Assembly (NCBI GenBank): GCA_903994795.1 | Contig: CAJEYI010000006.1 | Location: forward strand, 1 to 45,269 | Direction of reading: 5' to 3' | Length of the DNA stretch: 45,269 bases | From: an uncultured bacterium | GTDB lineage: Bacteria > Patescibacteriota > Minisyncoccia > Phycocordibacterales > Phycocordibacteraceae | Shown here: in pieces, positions 25,631-32,988 of the stretch | How the letters are laid out: each line of letters begins with the position of its first letter | Numbering within the stretch: position 1 is the first letter of the stretch | Translations under genes and position numbers: made by a program | The notes under the pieces: model-generated | What the model saw: the letters and a program-made list of their open reading frames with translations, nothing else | Told to the model about the DNA's origin: nothing | Databases searched by the model: none

Positions 25631-25761
25631 AGCGAGCGCGGGGCGCTTGCGTGTAGGAATCGAAAACCTTGTGAGCATGAAGTCAAGCATTCCTATGCGA
25701 GGAGTTCATCCACAAGGTGTACAGTTCCTGTAAGGAAAGGTTTCTACTGGGCCCGCATTTT
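25622..25761 (+). repeat. Copies of the tRNA-Trp 3' end within a second folded region
   Basis: 25744-25756 is a 13-nt direct copy of tRNA-Trp 25576-25588. 25653-25664 is an inverted copy of 25568-25579. The flanks 25622-25630 and 25748-25756 pair (9 bp), 25666-25673 pairs with 25711-25718, and the outer stem is followed by a T-run (25758-25762). This may be a rearranged tRNA remnant, an old attachment site or a structured RNA. Confidence 0.5.
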
Positions 25762-25840
25762 TAAAAGAGGCAGTAAATAAGGCATTTAGATGTTCCGTTA
25801 GTATTAAGTGTTTCCAAGCTATTAAACCATTACGTTGAGC

Positions 25841-25868
25841 CTGACATTTTGTAAAAGTGTGCTATATT
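25841..25868 (+). promoter_or_regulatory. Promoter of the 25931 gene
   Basis: CTGACA (25841-25846), a 16-nt spacer and TATATT (25863-25868). It would give a 5' leader of about 55 nt. Confidence 0.5.
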
Positions 25869-25930
25869 CGAGACGGAAAGGCAGTTTGGTAGATTCGTGC
25901 ATTCCGCACGTTCCGCACTGAATTAAAAGT

Positions 25931-26224
25931 ATGGGAGAACGCTCAGTTGTAATAGTTTCCAACGACAAACGGGAGGTTATCGAAGAAAAACCTTTTCCAA
26001 TAAAAGCGGCCCGGGACATCTATCAACCTGGTCAACCAAAGATACCGGCTGGGACCAAAGGATCCCAGATTCGTAACCACTTCCTGCCAGATGGGCTGTA
26101 TGTCATGGTGCTCTTTGACGGCGAACTGGATCTGACGTGCGTCGATATCATGGGCCAGATGATGGGTATAGATTGCGTATTGCTAAAACTCACTGATGTT
26201 GAGGGCGTGGCACAAGAAAAATAA
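25931..26224 (+). CDS. Small hypothetical protein
   Basis: 97 aa, not recognised. Soluble and probably mostly beta: it has an N-terminal strand (RSVVIVSND), a Pro/Lys-rich middle (IYQPGQPKIPAGTKG) and a C-terminal strand-helix part with several Met and Cys residues. It has its own promoter about 60 bp upstream and a strong terminator 45 bp downstream, so it is monocistronic. No SD is visible. The promoter-terminator bracketing supports a real gene. Confidence 0.6.
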   Translation: MGERSVVIVSNDKREVIEEKPFPIKAARDIYQPGQPKIPAGTKGSQIRNHFLPDGLYVMVLFDGELDLTCVDIMGQMMGIDCVLLKLTDVEGVAQEK

Positions 26225-26265
26225 AATAAGAGCGAGCCCTCCCTCTAGATAGAGCAACATTGCCC

Positions 26266-26320
26266 GAGAAGAAGCCCCGAGGACCCATTCCTGCCTGCTT
26301 CCTCGGGCGGCTTCTTTTTA
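26266..26320 (+). terminator. Intrinsic terminator of the 25931 gene
   Basis: 26271-26276/26309-26314 and 26277-26283/26300-26306 pair with a 2-nt bulge, followed by TTTTT. Confidence 0.8.
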
Positions 26321-26453
26321 TATACTGACATTTCTTTCATTAATAAATATTTCAATTTGAATTAAAATAAGTGTAAATTCTTCATTAGTGTGGTAATTTA
26401 TTTCCAAGGTAAGAGTGCTCTTATCTTAATCTTCAACACGAGGAACTGCTCCT

Positions 26454-26759
26454 ATGGAAGGTTTTAGTGCGGTTATCAGTACTCCCAGCAATGTCCAGTT
26501 CGGACGCAAGGGAGTGGTCGTCGAAGTAATCGGCCACGTGTTCACTGGAGAAAATGGCACGGAACTGCCAATCTCCTCGTACGCCACCCTCAATGAGGCG
26601 TATGGTCTCCATCTCGAAGTCAGGCGCACACCCGACTCCAGGGGAACCATCGTCGTCAGGCGTTTCGTCGCCTGCTCATGGAGGAAAGTCCGACGGGAGG
26701 CCCGCGAGCTCAGCCGGGCCTTCAGTCGACACCTGAACGTCCCTGCAGTCGTGCAGTAG
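26454..26759 (+). CDS. Small basic hypothetical protein
   Basis: 101 aa, not recognised. The N-terminal half is strand-like (FSAVISTP, GVVVEVIGHVFTG) and the C-terminal 30 residues form a very basic helix with repeated Arg, which could bind nucleic acid. An AGGA SD-like sequence lies 9 nt before the ATG. Base composition is clearly more GC-rich than the flanking non-coding DNA and most neighbours, which suggests acquisition. A dyad (26410-26415/26418-26423) sits upstream of the start, and a weak T-rich terminator follows. Confidence 0.6.
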   Translation: MEGFSAVISTPSNVQFGRKGVVVEVIGHVFTGENGTELPISSYATLNEAYGLHLEVRRTPDSRGTIVVRRFVACSWRKVRREARELSRAFSRHLNVPAVVQ

Positions 26760-26995
26760 CGTCGTCGCGTACATTTGCGAGAGGCCGAAACCCATGCGGG
26801 CGTAGGCTTTTCTCTTTTATATAGACACATATAGTGCTGAGCCCTCGGGGGTATTTTTATAATGACGATACTGACGATGTTTCTTAGACCAGTGCAAGCA
26901 ACTCGTTAATTTGTGATATGGTCACATCACAATCCCCCACCTCTTCCCGCCACTTAAAAGTTCGGAAGCTGTCCTGCCAAGCGAGCAAGCACGAG

Positions 26996-27020
26996 CAGCC
27001 AGATACCCTCTGGCTGTTTT
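26996..27020 (+). terminator. Intrinsic terminator
   Basis: 8-bp stem 26996-27003/27009-27016 with a 5-nt loop and TTTT at 27017-27020. It isolates the MFS leader from upstream transcription. Confidence 0.7.
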
Positions 27021-27079
27021 GCGTTTGGGGAGGGTGGGAATTGGATGAGGGTGGTGCAATTGAGAGTTGAATGTACCCT

Positions 27080-27109
27080 TTGAATAGTTTGACATATGCT
27101 ATATATAAT
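27080..27109 (+). promoter_or_regulatory. Promoter of the MFS leader
   Basis: TTGAAT (27080-27085), an 18-nt spacer and TATAAT (27104-27109). An alternative is TTGACA (27089-27094), 17 nt, ATTAAT (27112-27117), which would start the RNA at the leader ORF's ATG (27124). Confidence 0.6.
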
Positions 27110-27123
27110 GCATTAATTAATAC

Positions 27124-27246
27124 ATGGTTCACAAAAATCACGACATGAATACAAGTCCCATTTCCTGCGACATCCAGGCGCTTTTTGCCTATGCCCTTGG
27201 GAATACCAGACTTGTGTCCAGCCGTGATTTTTATAGGGTCTCTTAG
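27124..27246 (+). CDS. Possible 40-aa leader peptide inside the MFS attenuator
   Basis: A 40-codon ORF with an in-frame second ATG at 27145. The peptide resembles nothing I know (it contains SPISCDIQALFAYALGN). Its first codons lie on the 5' arm of a 10-bp stem (27133-27142/27223-27232), and its last codons lie on the 3' arm. A ribosome translating or stalling here would change the RNA fold, as in known leader-peptide attenuators. If the second promoter is used, the ORF would be leaderless. It may equally be incidental to a structured RNA. Confidence 0.4.
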   Translation: MVHKNHDMNTSPISCDIQALFAYALGNTRLVSSRDFYRVS

Positions 27247-27304
27247 ATTAAGAAACCACCTCCTTAGAAAAACCTCGGCTGAATAGAAGGCCGAGGTTTT
27301 TCTA
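27133..27304 (+). promoter_or_regulatory. Transcription attenuator of the MFS gene (structured leader plus terminator)
   Basis: A leader domain closed by 27133-27142/27223-27232 contains inner stems 27151-27157/27209-27215 and 27176-27179/27187-27190. An intrinsic terminator follows (27265-27279/27290-27304, 15 bp with a T-run in its 3' arm). The segment 27220-27232 can instead pair with 27268-27280 (11 of 13 positions), which would break the terminator. Closed stem and antiterminator are mutually exclusive. Confidence 0.6.
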
Positions 27305-27349
27305 TTCAGATCAGTTCTTTGATAACCAATAAACACTTAGGAGAAAAAA

Positions 27350-28519
27350 GTGAAGACCAGTCGAAATATCCTGCTATATCGGATACACGTGCTCTTCAAT
27401 GAGCCGATAATGTGGGGACCAATTCTAATTGTCTCTCTACAAAATCTTGCACACATGTCTCTTGCAAGCATCTATTTCATGGAGTCGGCAATCCTGTGCA
27501 TCAACGCCTGTTCAGATATTCCATTTGGAGCACTGGCAGACAAGATTGGACGGAAGAAGACGATTATTATTGGTCGGGCTCTGTTGTTTGTTAGCGCAGT
27601 CTTCTTCGCGTGCATGACAAACCCATACATGGCGTGGGCTGGAAATATATTCTGGGCAATCGGCTACAGTCTTCAGTCAGGCGCTGATGTCGCCTTACTC
27701 TATGATTCACTTAGGGAACAAGGACGTGAAAGCGAATATAAGCGTATTGAGGGAAATGCAACTGGATCGCGACTCGCCGTTATTGCAGCTTGTGCGTTCG
27801 CATCAGGCTTTATCGCTCACATTAACCTTCGCTGGCCAATGTACATCAGCCTGCCTTTCCTGCTTATACCTTTCATCTCAGCATTCTTCTTTAAGGAAAC
27901 TGTTGAGCCGAAGAAGTTCTCGATGAAAGGCCAATATGAAGCACTTAAGGAAGGAGGTCTGTATCTGCTACAGTCCAAAAAACTGCGTTGGATGATTGCC
28001 TTTGCTGCACTGCTAGCAACAACGTCAAAAGTATGGTTCTTCACGTATAATCCGTACTTTGAGTATGTGCATATACCACTGCAATTATATGGAGTACTTT
28101 TCTTCATGCTCAATATCGTCGCTTGGTTAACCAGTCACTATGCGTATAAAATTGAGCACTACCTCGGCGAGCGTCTATGCATCATCCTGATGGTCATGTG
28201 TCTAGGTGTGCCAATTATACTCATGGCGCGTTTCCCAAGCCAGTTGTTTGCGTGCTTGATTCTGGTACAGAATCTTGTACGAGGATTAATGAAACCATTT
28301 GTAAGTGACTACATGAATCGGAACATTGCGACTGATATGCGCGCAACTGTCTTGTCCATGCAGTCATCATTGGCAAATCTCGTCTCTGTAATTGGTTTGG
28401 CGGTATTCGGCCTCTTCACTGCGAACTTCAACCTGCCAACTTCTTTGATGATTCTGGGAATAATCGCCCTAACACTGGGTACGTGGAGCTATCGCACATA
28501 TGTAAAACAAATAAACTAA
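27350..28519 (+). CDS. Major facilitator superfamily transporter
   Basis: 389 aa with about 12 hydrophobic helices. MFS motif A is clear between helices 2 and 3 (GALADKIGRKKTIIIG). The substrate is unknown; the length and motif fit drug efflux or metabolite exporters of this superfamily. The GTG start is set by a strong SD (TTAGGAG) 6 nt upstream. Expression is probably controlled by the leader attenuator. A UUCG-capped hairpin follows the stop. Confidence 0.88.
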   Translation: MKTSRNILLYRIHVLFNEPIMWGPILIVSLQNLAHMSLASIYFMESAILCINACSDIPFGALADKIGRKKTIIIGRALLFVSAVFFACMTNPYMAWAGNIFWAIGYSLQSGADVALLYDSLREQGRESEYKRIEGNATGSRLAVIAACAFASGFIAHINLRWPMYISLPFLLIPFISAFFFKETVEPKKFSMKGQYEALKEGGLYLLQSKKLRWMIAFAALLATTSKVWFFTYNPYFEYVHIPLQLYGVLFFMLNIVAWLTSHYAYKIEHYLGERLCIILMVMCLGVPIILMARFPSQLFACLILVQNLVRGLMKPFVSDYMNRNIATDMRATVLSMQSSLANLVSVIGLAVFGLFTANFNLPTSLMILGIIALTLGTWSYRTYVKQIN

Positions 28520-28534
28520 AATAGAGTCTTAACT

Positions 28535-28560
28535 GCGCTGGTCTTCGGACCAGTGCTTTC
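28535..28560 (+). terminator. UUCG-capped terminator after the MFS gene
   Basis: 9-bp stem 28535-28543/28548-28556 with a TTCG loop and a modest T-run (CTTTC). Confidence 0.65.
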
Positions 28561-28623
28561 ATATAAACTCATTTAATAGATTTTAAATGAAAAGCGTAAC
28601 TTTAGTTAAAATCTGTAATTTGT

Positions 28624-28629
28624 TATACT
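28624..28629 (+). promoter_or_regulatory. -10 box of the asparaginase-like gene
   Basis: TATACT with 6 nt to the ATG at 28636, giving a leaderless transcript. Confidence 0.6.
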
Positions 28630-28635
28630 GATCAC

Positions 28636-29319
28636 ATGATTGATTTTGCAGAAGCCATAAAAAACTATTCTTTTCCTGAAAGAAAGAGTGGTGGAAATAT
28701 CCACGCAGCTGAAAAGATGATTACAGGAAAGACGAATGAAAATGCGGTTCTGTTAATCGGATACGGCGGTACTATCTCATCTGGATATACCCCAACCAAG
28801 GAAACTATTGTGCCGCTATTTCCTTCTCCTGCTATTAAGCAAATTGAGTACATGAACATATTCGGCACGAGCAATCTTGAATTTGAAAGCATTGATGCAC
28901 TTTCAAAAGATAGTCGAGACATTCTTGTCGAGGATCTTTTTATGCTTCTTGATATTTTGCATCTCGTGCCACACACAAAAGTACTTATTACAACTGGCAC
29001 GTACATGCTTCCAAAAATCTCGCTATTTATACAACAGAACTCAGAAGACATGCCTCATAAGGTAATAGTCCTTACTGGCAGCATATTGCCAGCAGGTTTT
29101 GTTGCAAGTGATGCAGATGCAAATATCTGGTCTGCACTGACTGTGTTAAATTACCGAGCAACAACAATTACTGAGAGCTCTCAAACATTACTTGTATTTC
29201 ATGGACGAGTCTTTGAGACCAAAGCTGAATTTGAATCTTTAAACTTACACCCGGCGCAACTAGAAAACTTAGTTATTCAGTACCCTCTTACATCTGTCCC
29301 GACAGGAGACATACTATAA
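28636..29319 (+). CDS. Asparaginase-like protein, N-terminal domain only
   Basis: 227 aa. The fold of the L-asparaginase N-terminal domain is recognisable: YGGTISSGYTP with the nucleophile-type Thr, the LITTGTYML segment where the family has HGTDTM, and the VLTGSILPAG segment. Relative to the family the second catalytic Thr-Asp pair has become Thr-Tyr, and the C-terminal domain that completes the active site is missing (family length is about 330 aa). It could be a non-catalytic paralogue or act on another substrate. It is convergent with the double Ddl gene, 9 bp between the stops. Confidence 0.7.
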   Translation: MIDFAEAIKNYSFPERKSGGNIHAAEKMITGKTNENAVLLIGYGGTISSGYTPTKETIVPLFPSPAIKQIEYMNIFGTSNLEFESIDALSKDSRDILVEDLFMLLDILHLVPHTKVLITTGTYMLPKISLFIQQNSEDMPHKVIVLTGSILPAGFVASDADANIWSALTVLNYRATTITESSQTLLVFHGRVFETKAEFESLNLHPAQLENLVIQYPLTSVPTGDIL

Positions 29320-29328
29320 GAGCAAATC

Positions 29329-31686
29329 TTAGTACCCTTTATTTTCAATCAGTTTCTCAAGCAATTCTCTCGGGAAGATTGGCTTATTCTCAGCTAGACC
29401 CTGGTGATATAAAACAGTTGACGGAGTCAATCCTGGCAGAGTGTTTACCTCAATAATTACCACACTTCCATCGTGCGTGTTTATAAATGCATCAATACGG
29501 GAATAGCCCTTTATACCAATACCATCAGCCACTGACTTTATAAGCTTCTTTGTACGGGCGAGTGCTGTAGCACTAATAATGCTTTCTGGTGGTGGTGTGA
29601 TATTTATACCTGTTCCACCCTGGAACTTTTCTTCCACTGAAAGTACTTCGCCTTCTGCCACAGTTAAGCTAGGATTCAAGACTTTTAGCTTTCCTTTTTC
29701 TTCGACTACTCCAACTGTTATCTCGAGCAAGCCTGATTTCTGTATATGCTTTAGCGTATTCCCCACCACCTTCACAGTATCTGTCTCAATAAACTTTTCA
29801 AAAAGCAGCTCTTCGATACCTTCGAGTGGCATCTCAATTATATTTGCTTGATTGGCAAACGTTCCTTGTGGGATTCGAGTTATCTTGTTTTTCACAGCCT
29901 TGAGATATTTCTGTAGGTCTGATTCTGAATATAAATGCACAACGCCGGATGAGCACCCATCAGTTCGTGGCTTCACAATAACTGTTTGTGCGTTTAGTTG
30001 ATCTTTCACATCCTCCCAAAGCTGTTTAGTATTTTTTGATTCAATATCTGAAAACTTCATAACTTTTCCAAGTGTTGTAGAGACTCCGGAAATGTGAAGG
30101 CTTTCGATAAAGGTGTTTGTGTTCCACTTATCTGCACATAGTTCAGAAACTTTTGAGTCTGGGCCATTAAATCGTATGCCTTTATCTGCAAGAGTTTTTT
30201 GTAGGACACCGTTCTCGCCTTCTCCTCCATGTAGCGCGATAAACACAAACGGCGCAACTTTGAGGAACTCTGACATCGTAAGCTTTGTGGGCAGTGTGTT
30301 TATCTCGCTCACTTCCTCGGAACTAAGCGCTAGTCGCATTTTCACTTTTTGCTCAAGATATCCTAGTCGCTCGTGTGCCTGCTCAGCATGCTCACAATTT
30401 TCAACTATTTCCTCCACTGTGTGATTCAAACAAAATGCATACGGAAGTTTCCAGACAGCTCCTTGCAAATCAAGCAGATACGGTTGTGGCTCGTACTTTT
30501 TAGACCCGCGAAGTTTTAGCCATACGTTTGTACCGCTCATAAGTGACACTTGTCGTTCTGATGTCTTTCCTCCGAGTAATATTGGCACAGGCTTTCTTGT
30601 AAGCTTTGTGGTGGCTTTTGCACTAGGAAACTTGATGCCGTATCGTTCGCAGGCTCTCGACACTACAAATCGAAGTGTGTCCGCGTGCGTCATCCCAATT
30701 CGTGAAGCCTGCTGGAACAAGAAGCTGTTTTGTTCCATTCCACTAATTGGGTTGAAATCTGAAAACCAGATATTTCCATCGTCGAGTACCCACCCATCGA
30801 AGCGAGCAAAGTCGCGCATACCTAGAAGTGCAAACAACTGCTCGGCCTGTACTTGAATCTTTTCAATCACTTCATTACTAAATCTGGGTGGGCAGTGATA
30901 GGTAACCTGGCGAGTCGGTAGATACTTCTTCCTGAAATCAAAGATCTGGTTTTCCGAATATGCTGTCTCGATTTCAGTAGGAAGTACTGCGACCGGGAGA
31001 CCAAACCGATTTTGTAAAATTATTGTCGTAAACTCTATACCTTTTGCAAAAGGCTCTATGACAACTCTTGTGTCCATCTTCTGTGAGAAAATAATTTCTG
31101 CTTTCTCAAGTGCCTCCTCAACGGTAGTTACTGAAAACACACCGATACTTGAGCCACCACTTGCTGGCTTAACAATAGCTCTTTTTATAGAGTACTCCTT
31201 AAAGAAAGCACTCACAGCTTTCTTGTGATCCTTTGCGTGAATTTTCAAAACTGTAGATGGCAGTGTGTAGAAACCTTTTGATGTAATAAATTGATTCACC
31301 ACATACTTATCAAACGCCTGTCTGCAAGCCACAGAACCGGAGCCAACAAAAGGAATCTTGTGCTTTTCAAGAAATGCCTGAAATTGTCCGTCTTCTCCAT
31401 ATGCACCATGCATGACAGGAAATACAATATCTACACTTTTGAGAAGCGTTATGAGAGCCTTGTCAGTTAGAGGTGTGGCTGTCTGATGGAGTTTGAAGTC
31501 AAAGTCCGAAGGGGTGTTGGAGTACAGTTGAGAATTTGAGATTTTGTACGCATTTTTCTGGTGATCTAAATAAATCGCCACAATCTCAACTTCTGGACTG
31601 CTCAAGTGATCTAGCACTGACCGTGCAGAATTTAAGGAAATTCCGCGCTCAGCTGATGGCCCTCCGCATACTAAACCAACTTTCAT
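29329..31686 (-). CDS. Tandem D-alanine-D-alanine ligase fusion (two Ddl modules)
   Basis: 785 aa containing two complete Ddl-type ATP-grasp modules, about 1-360 and 365-785. Each begins with the GG-x-S-E-R motif (GGPSAER; GGKTSER), has an HG-x-x-GE-x-G motif (HGAYGEDG; HGGEGENG), an ATP-loop (ASGGSSIGV; TDGCSSGVV), a KYLP / KFQGG omega-loop equivalent, and a metal-binding end (DFNPISGM; EVNTLPGL). Single Ddl proteins are about 300-370 aa. The product is D-Ala-D-Ala, or a related dipeptide, for peptidoglycan precursors. The first module has Asp where Glu is usual in the metal motif, so the two modules may differ in role. Confidence 0.9.
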   Translation of the reverse strand: MKVGLVCGGPSAERGISLNSARSVLDHLSSPEVEIVAIYLDHQKNAYKISNSQLYSNTPSDFDFKLHQTATPLTDKALITLLKSVDIVFPVMHGAYGEDGQFQAFLEKHKIPFVGSGSVACRQAFDKYVVNQFITSKGFYTLPSTVLKIHAKDHKKAVSAFFKEYSIKRAIVKPASGGSSIGVFSVTTVEEALEKAEIIFSQKMDTRVVIEPFAKGIEFTTIILQNRFGLPVAVLPTEIETAYSENQIFDFRKKYLPTRQVTYHCPPRFSNEVIEKIQVQAEQLFALLGMRDFARFDGWVLDDGNIWFSDFNPISGMEQNSFLFQQASRIGMTHADTLRFVVSRACERYGIKFPSAKATTKLTRKPVPILLGGKTSERQVSLMSGTNVWLKLRGSKKYEPQPYLLDLQGAVWKLPYAFCLNHTVEEIVENCEHAEQAHERLGYLEQKVKMRLALSSEEVSEINTLPTKLTMSEFLKVAPFVFIALHGGEGENGVLQKTLADKGIRFNGPDSKVSELCADKWNTNTFIESLHISGVSTTLGKVMKFSDIESKNTKQLWEDVKDQLNAQTVIVKPRTDGCSSGVVHLYSESDLQKYLKAVKNKITRIPQGTFANQANIIEMPLEGIEELLFEKFIETDTVKVVGNTLKHIQKSGLLEITVGVVEEKGKLKVLNPSLTVAEGEVLSVEEKFQGGTGINITPPPESIISATALARTKKLIKSVADGIGIKGYSRIDAFINTHDGSVVIIEVNTLPGLTPSTVLYHQGLAENKPIFPRELLEKLIENKGY

Positions 31687-31704
31687 TATGCAGATTCTAC
31701 CATA

Positions 31705-32286
31705 CTAGTAATATTCCATCTCAGGGTTTGCCAAATGCTTTTTGTGTGGTGGTTCGATGCGGGTTTCTTCGTCCATCTCAGTATCAGTGTCCGTCTCCGT
31801 GTCACGTTCGTAGTGGTCGTAGTCATCTGTCCTATCCTCCACATACTCGTGCTCAGGCTTTTCATGTATAAAGTCTTCTGGATTATACGCCTCACCAATC
31901 TTTCCTTGAATCATCGCACGCAGGGTTTTCACGCTAAAATATAGCGCGATGATTAGCAGGATTGCACCCGCTTCCCGAACGGAAAGAAGTATGAACGAGC
32001 TTTTTGCTTGGTACGAAACAGCCGTAAGCTCAAGCATAAACGCACCTAGTGCGGCAACCAGGATATTCAACATCATTACCCCTTTACTTTGTGGACTGGT
32101 AAGTCCAGCAAGGAGTACGAGGAGTAACCCGGCCAGGATTTCGAATATTACACCGAACTCAAGCATGTTCCCCCAGACAGGTATCGCAAAAAACGCTAAT
32201 GCTGCCGTTGAGAGAAACAATATACGCACGTAATCACCGTAGTAATGTGGAATTCCCTCAAACCATTTGTATTCATCGTATGGCAT
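31705..32286 (-). CDS. Membrane protein with acidic C-terminal tail
   Basis: 193 aa, not recognised. Four hydrophobic helices (about 22-40, 46-62, 72-90, 98-118) followed by a cytoplasmic or exterior tail of about 70 residues, very rich in Asp, Glu, Thr and Tyr. The tail's low-complexity acidic run (DTETDTDTEMDEE) is distinctive. It lies 18 bp upstream of the Ddl gene on the same strand. Confidence 0.7.
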   Translation of the reverse strand: MPYDEYKWFEGIPHYYGDYVRILFLSTAALAFFAIPVWGNMLEFGVIFEILAGLLLVLLAGLTSPQSKGVMMLNILVAALGAFMLELTAVSYQAKSSFILLSVREAGAILLIIALYFSVKTLRAMIQGKIGEAYNPEDFIHEKPEHEYVEDRTDDYDHYERDTETDTDTEMDEETRIEPPHKKHLANPEMEYY

Positions 32287-32302
32287 ACCTAGATAATTGT
32301 GT

Positions 32303-32779
32303 CTATGTAATTTTGAATTTCTTCTTTAAAATTGCATCAATACTAAACTCCTTCCAGCACCTTCCAATCCAGAGAGCAAGGAAAAGAAGTGCGTAGATAA
32401 TAGCTGCCCCAACATCAGTTGAGCCGGCCTGGTACGGACCTCCAAAACCTTCAGCAGTAGACCAGATGACGAGCGTCATGGCTATTCCTCCAATGATTGC
32501 GATGCGTGTGAATAGCCCGAAGATAAGACCAATAGCGATTGCCGTTTCAGCAAGCGCTACCAGTATGCCAAACATATGCGGATTTACACTCACCGTCTGA
32601 ATCCATAAATTAACCCAGTCCTGCACAATCTGTGGCTGACCCTGCACACCTTCTAGGAGATACGAAGTGAAGTTATTTAGAAACTCTGGACTCCACTTAA
32701 ATGAGGCATCTATAAGCCAAACGCCACCAAAGATTACTCTTAAGATGGCGAATGACTTGTCTTCTGAGAGTTTTTTCAT
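32303..32779 (-). CDS. DoxX family membrane protein
   Basis: 158 aa from the ATG at 32779. Four membrane helices with the DoxX/SURF4-like pattern: an N-terminal R-x-x-x-G-x-x-W helix, a P-x-x-x-G helix pair, and GLFTRIAIIGG. DoxX proteins are linked to quinone or thiol redox complexes; the role here is unknown. GGAG lies 4 nt before this ATG, and the longer reading would overlap the bL33 gene. Confidence 0.8.
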   Translation of the reverse strand: MKKLSEDKSFAILRVIFGGVWLIDASFKWSPEFLNNFTSYLLEGVQGQPQIVQDWVNLWIQTVSVNPHMFGILVALAETAIAIGLIFGLFTRIAIIGGIAMTLVIWSTAEGFGGPYQAGSTDVGAAIIYALLFLALWIGRCWKEFSIDAILKKKFKIT

Positions 32780-32795
32780 ACTCTCCAAGTATAGA

Positions 32796-32948
32796 CTATT
32801 TCTTGACCTCTTTAAAGAGCTCCCTTGTTCGCGTGTTTTTATCGAATTTCTTGAGCTCAAGCTTTCGCTCCACCTTTTTCTTATTCTTGCGAGTAAAAAT
32901 AGTGTGGCCTGAAGCAGAACGCATTTTCTGGAGTCGATCTTGTGACAT
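32796..32948 (-). CDS. rpmG: 50S ribosomal protein bL33
   Basis: 50 aa from the ATG at 32948. It has the bL33 core: SGHTIFTRKNKKK followed by LELKKFD and a basic C-terminus (RELFKEVKK). The zinc-binding cysteines of C+ paralogues are absent. An extended -10 (TGGTATCTT) lies 6 nt before the ATG, so the message is leaderless. The DoxX gene follows after 16 nt on the same strand. Confidence 0.9.
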   Translation of the reverse strand: MSQDRLQKMRSASGHTIFTRKNKKKVERKLELKKFDKNTRTRELFKEVKK

Positions 32949-32988
32949 ATAGAGAAGATACCAGAATTCGGCGTAGCCTGCAAGCTGC

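Larger units (their letters stand above)
26760..27123 (+). other. Intergenic region with two terminators and a promoter, no confident gene
   Basis: A weak terminator for the 26454 gene lies at 26779-26816 and a clear hairpin with T-run at 26996-27020. A 50-codon ATG ORF (26918-27070) spans the latter and is doubtful. The MFS leader promoter begins at 27080. A TGTGA-N5-TCACA dyad lies at 26912-26926; I assign no regulator to it. Confidence 0.5.

Noticed and set aside
25457-25690. Minus-strand ORF with GIEPTLSVLETDVLPLNYG
   Set aside because: It is the reverse translation of the tRNA-Trp gene, a familiar false protein.
26912-26926. TGTGA-N5-TCACA dyad resembling a CRP site
   Set aside because: Spacing is 5 rather than 6 and no CRP homologue is known here; short dyads occur by chance.
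26918-27070. 50-codon plus-strand ORF
   Set aside because: It spans a terminator hairpin (26996-27020), lacks an SD and resembles no known protein; not strong enough to call.
26884-27336. 150-codon minus-strand ORF
   Set aside because: It runs across a promoter, two terminators and the MFS leader on the plus strand, and has no recognisable domain.
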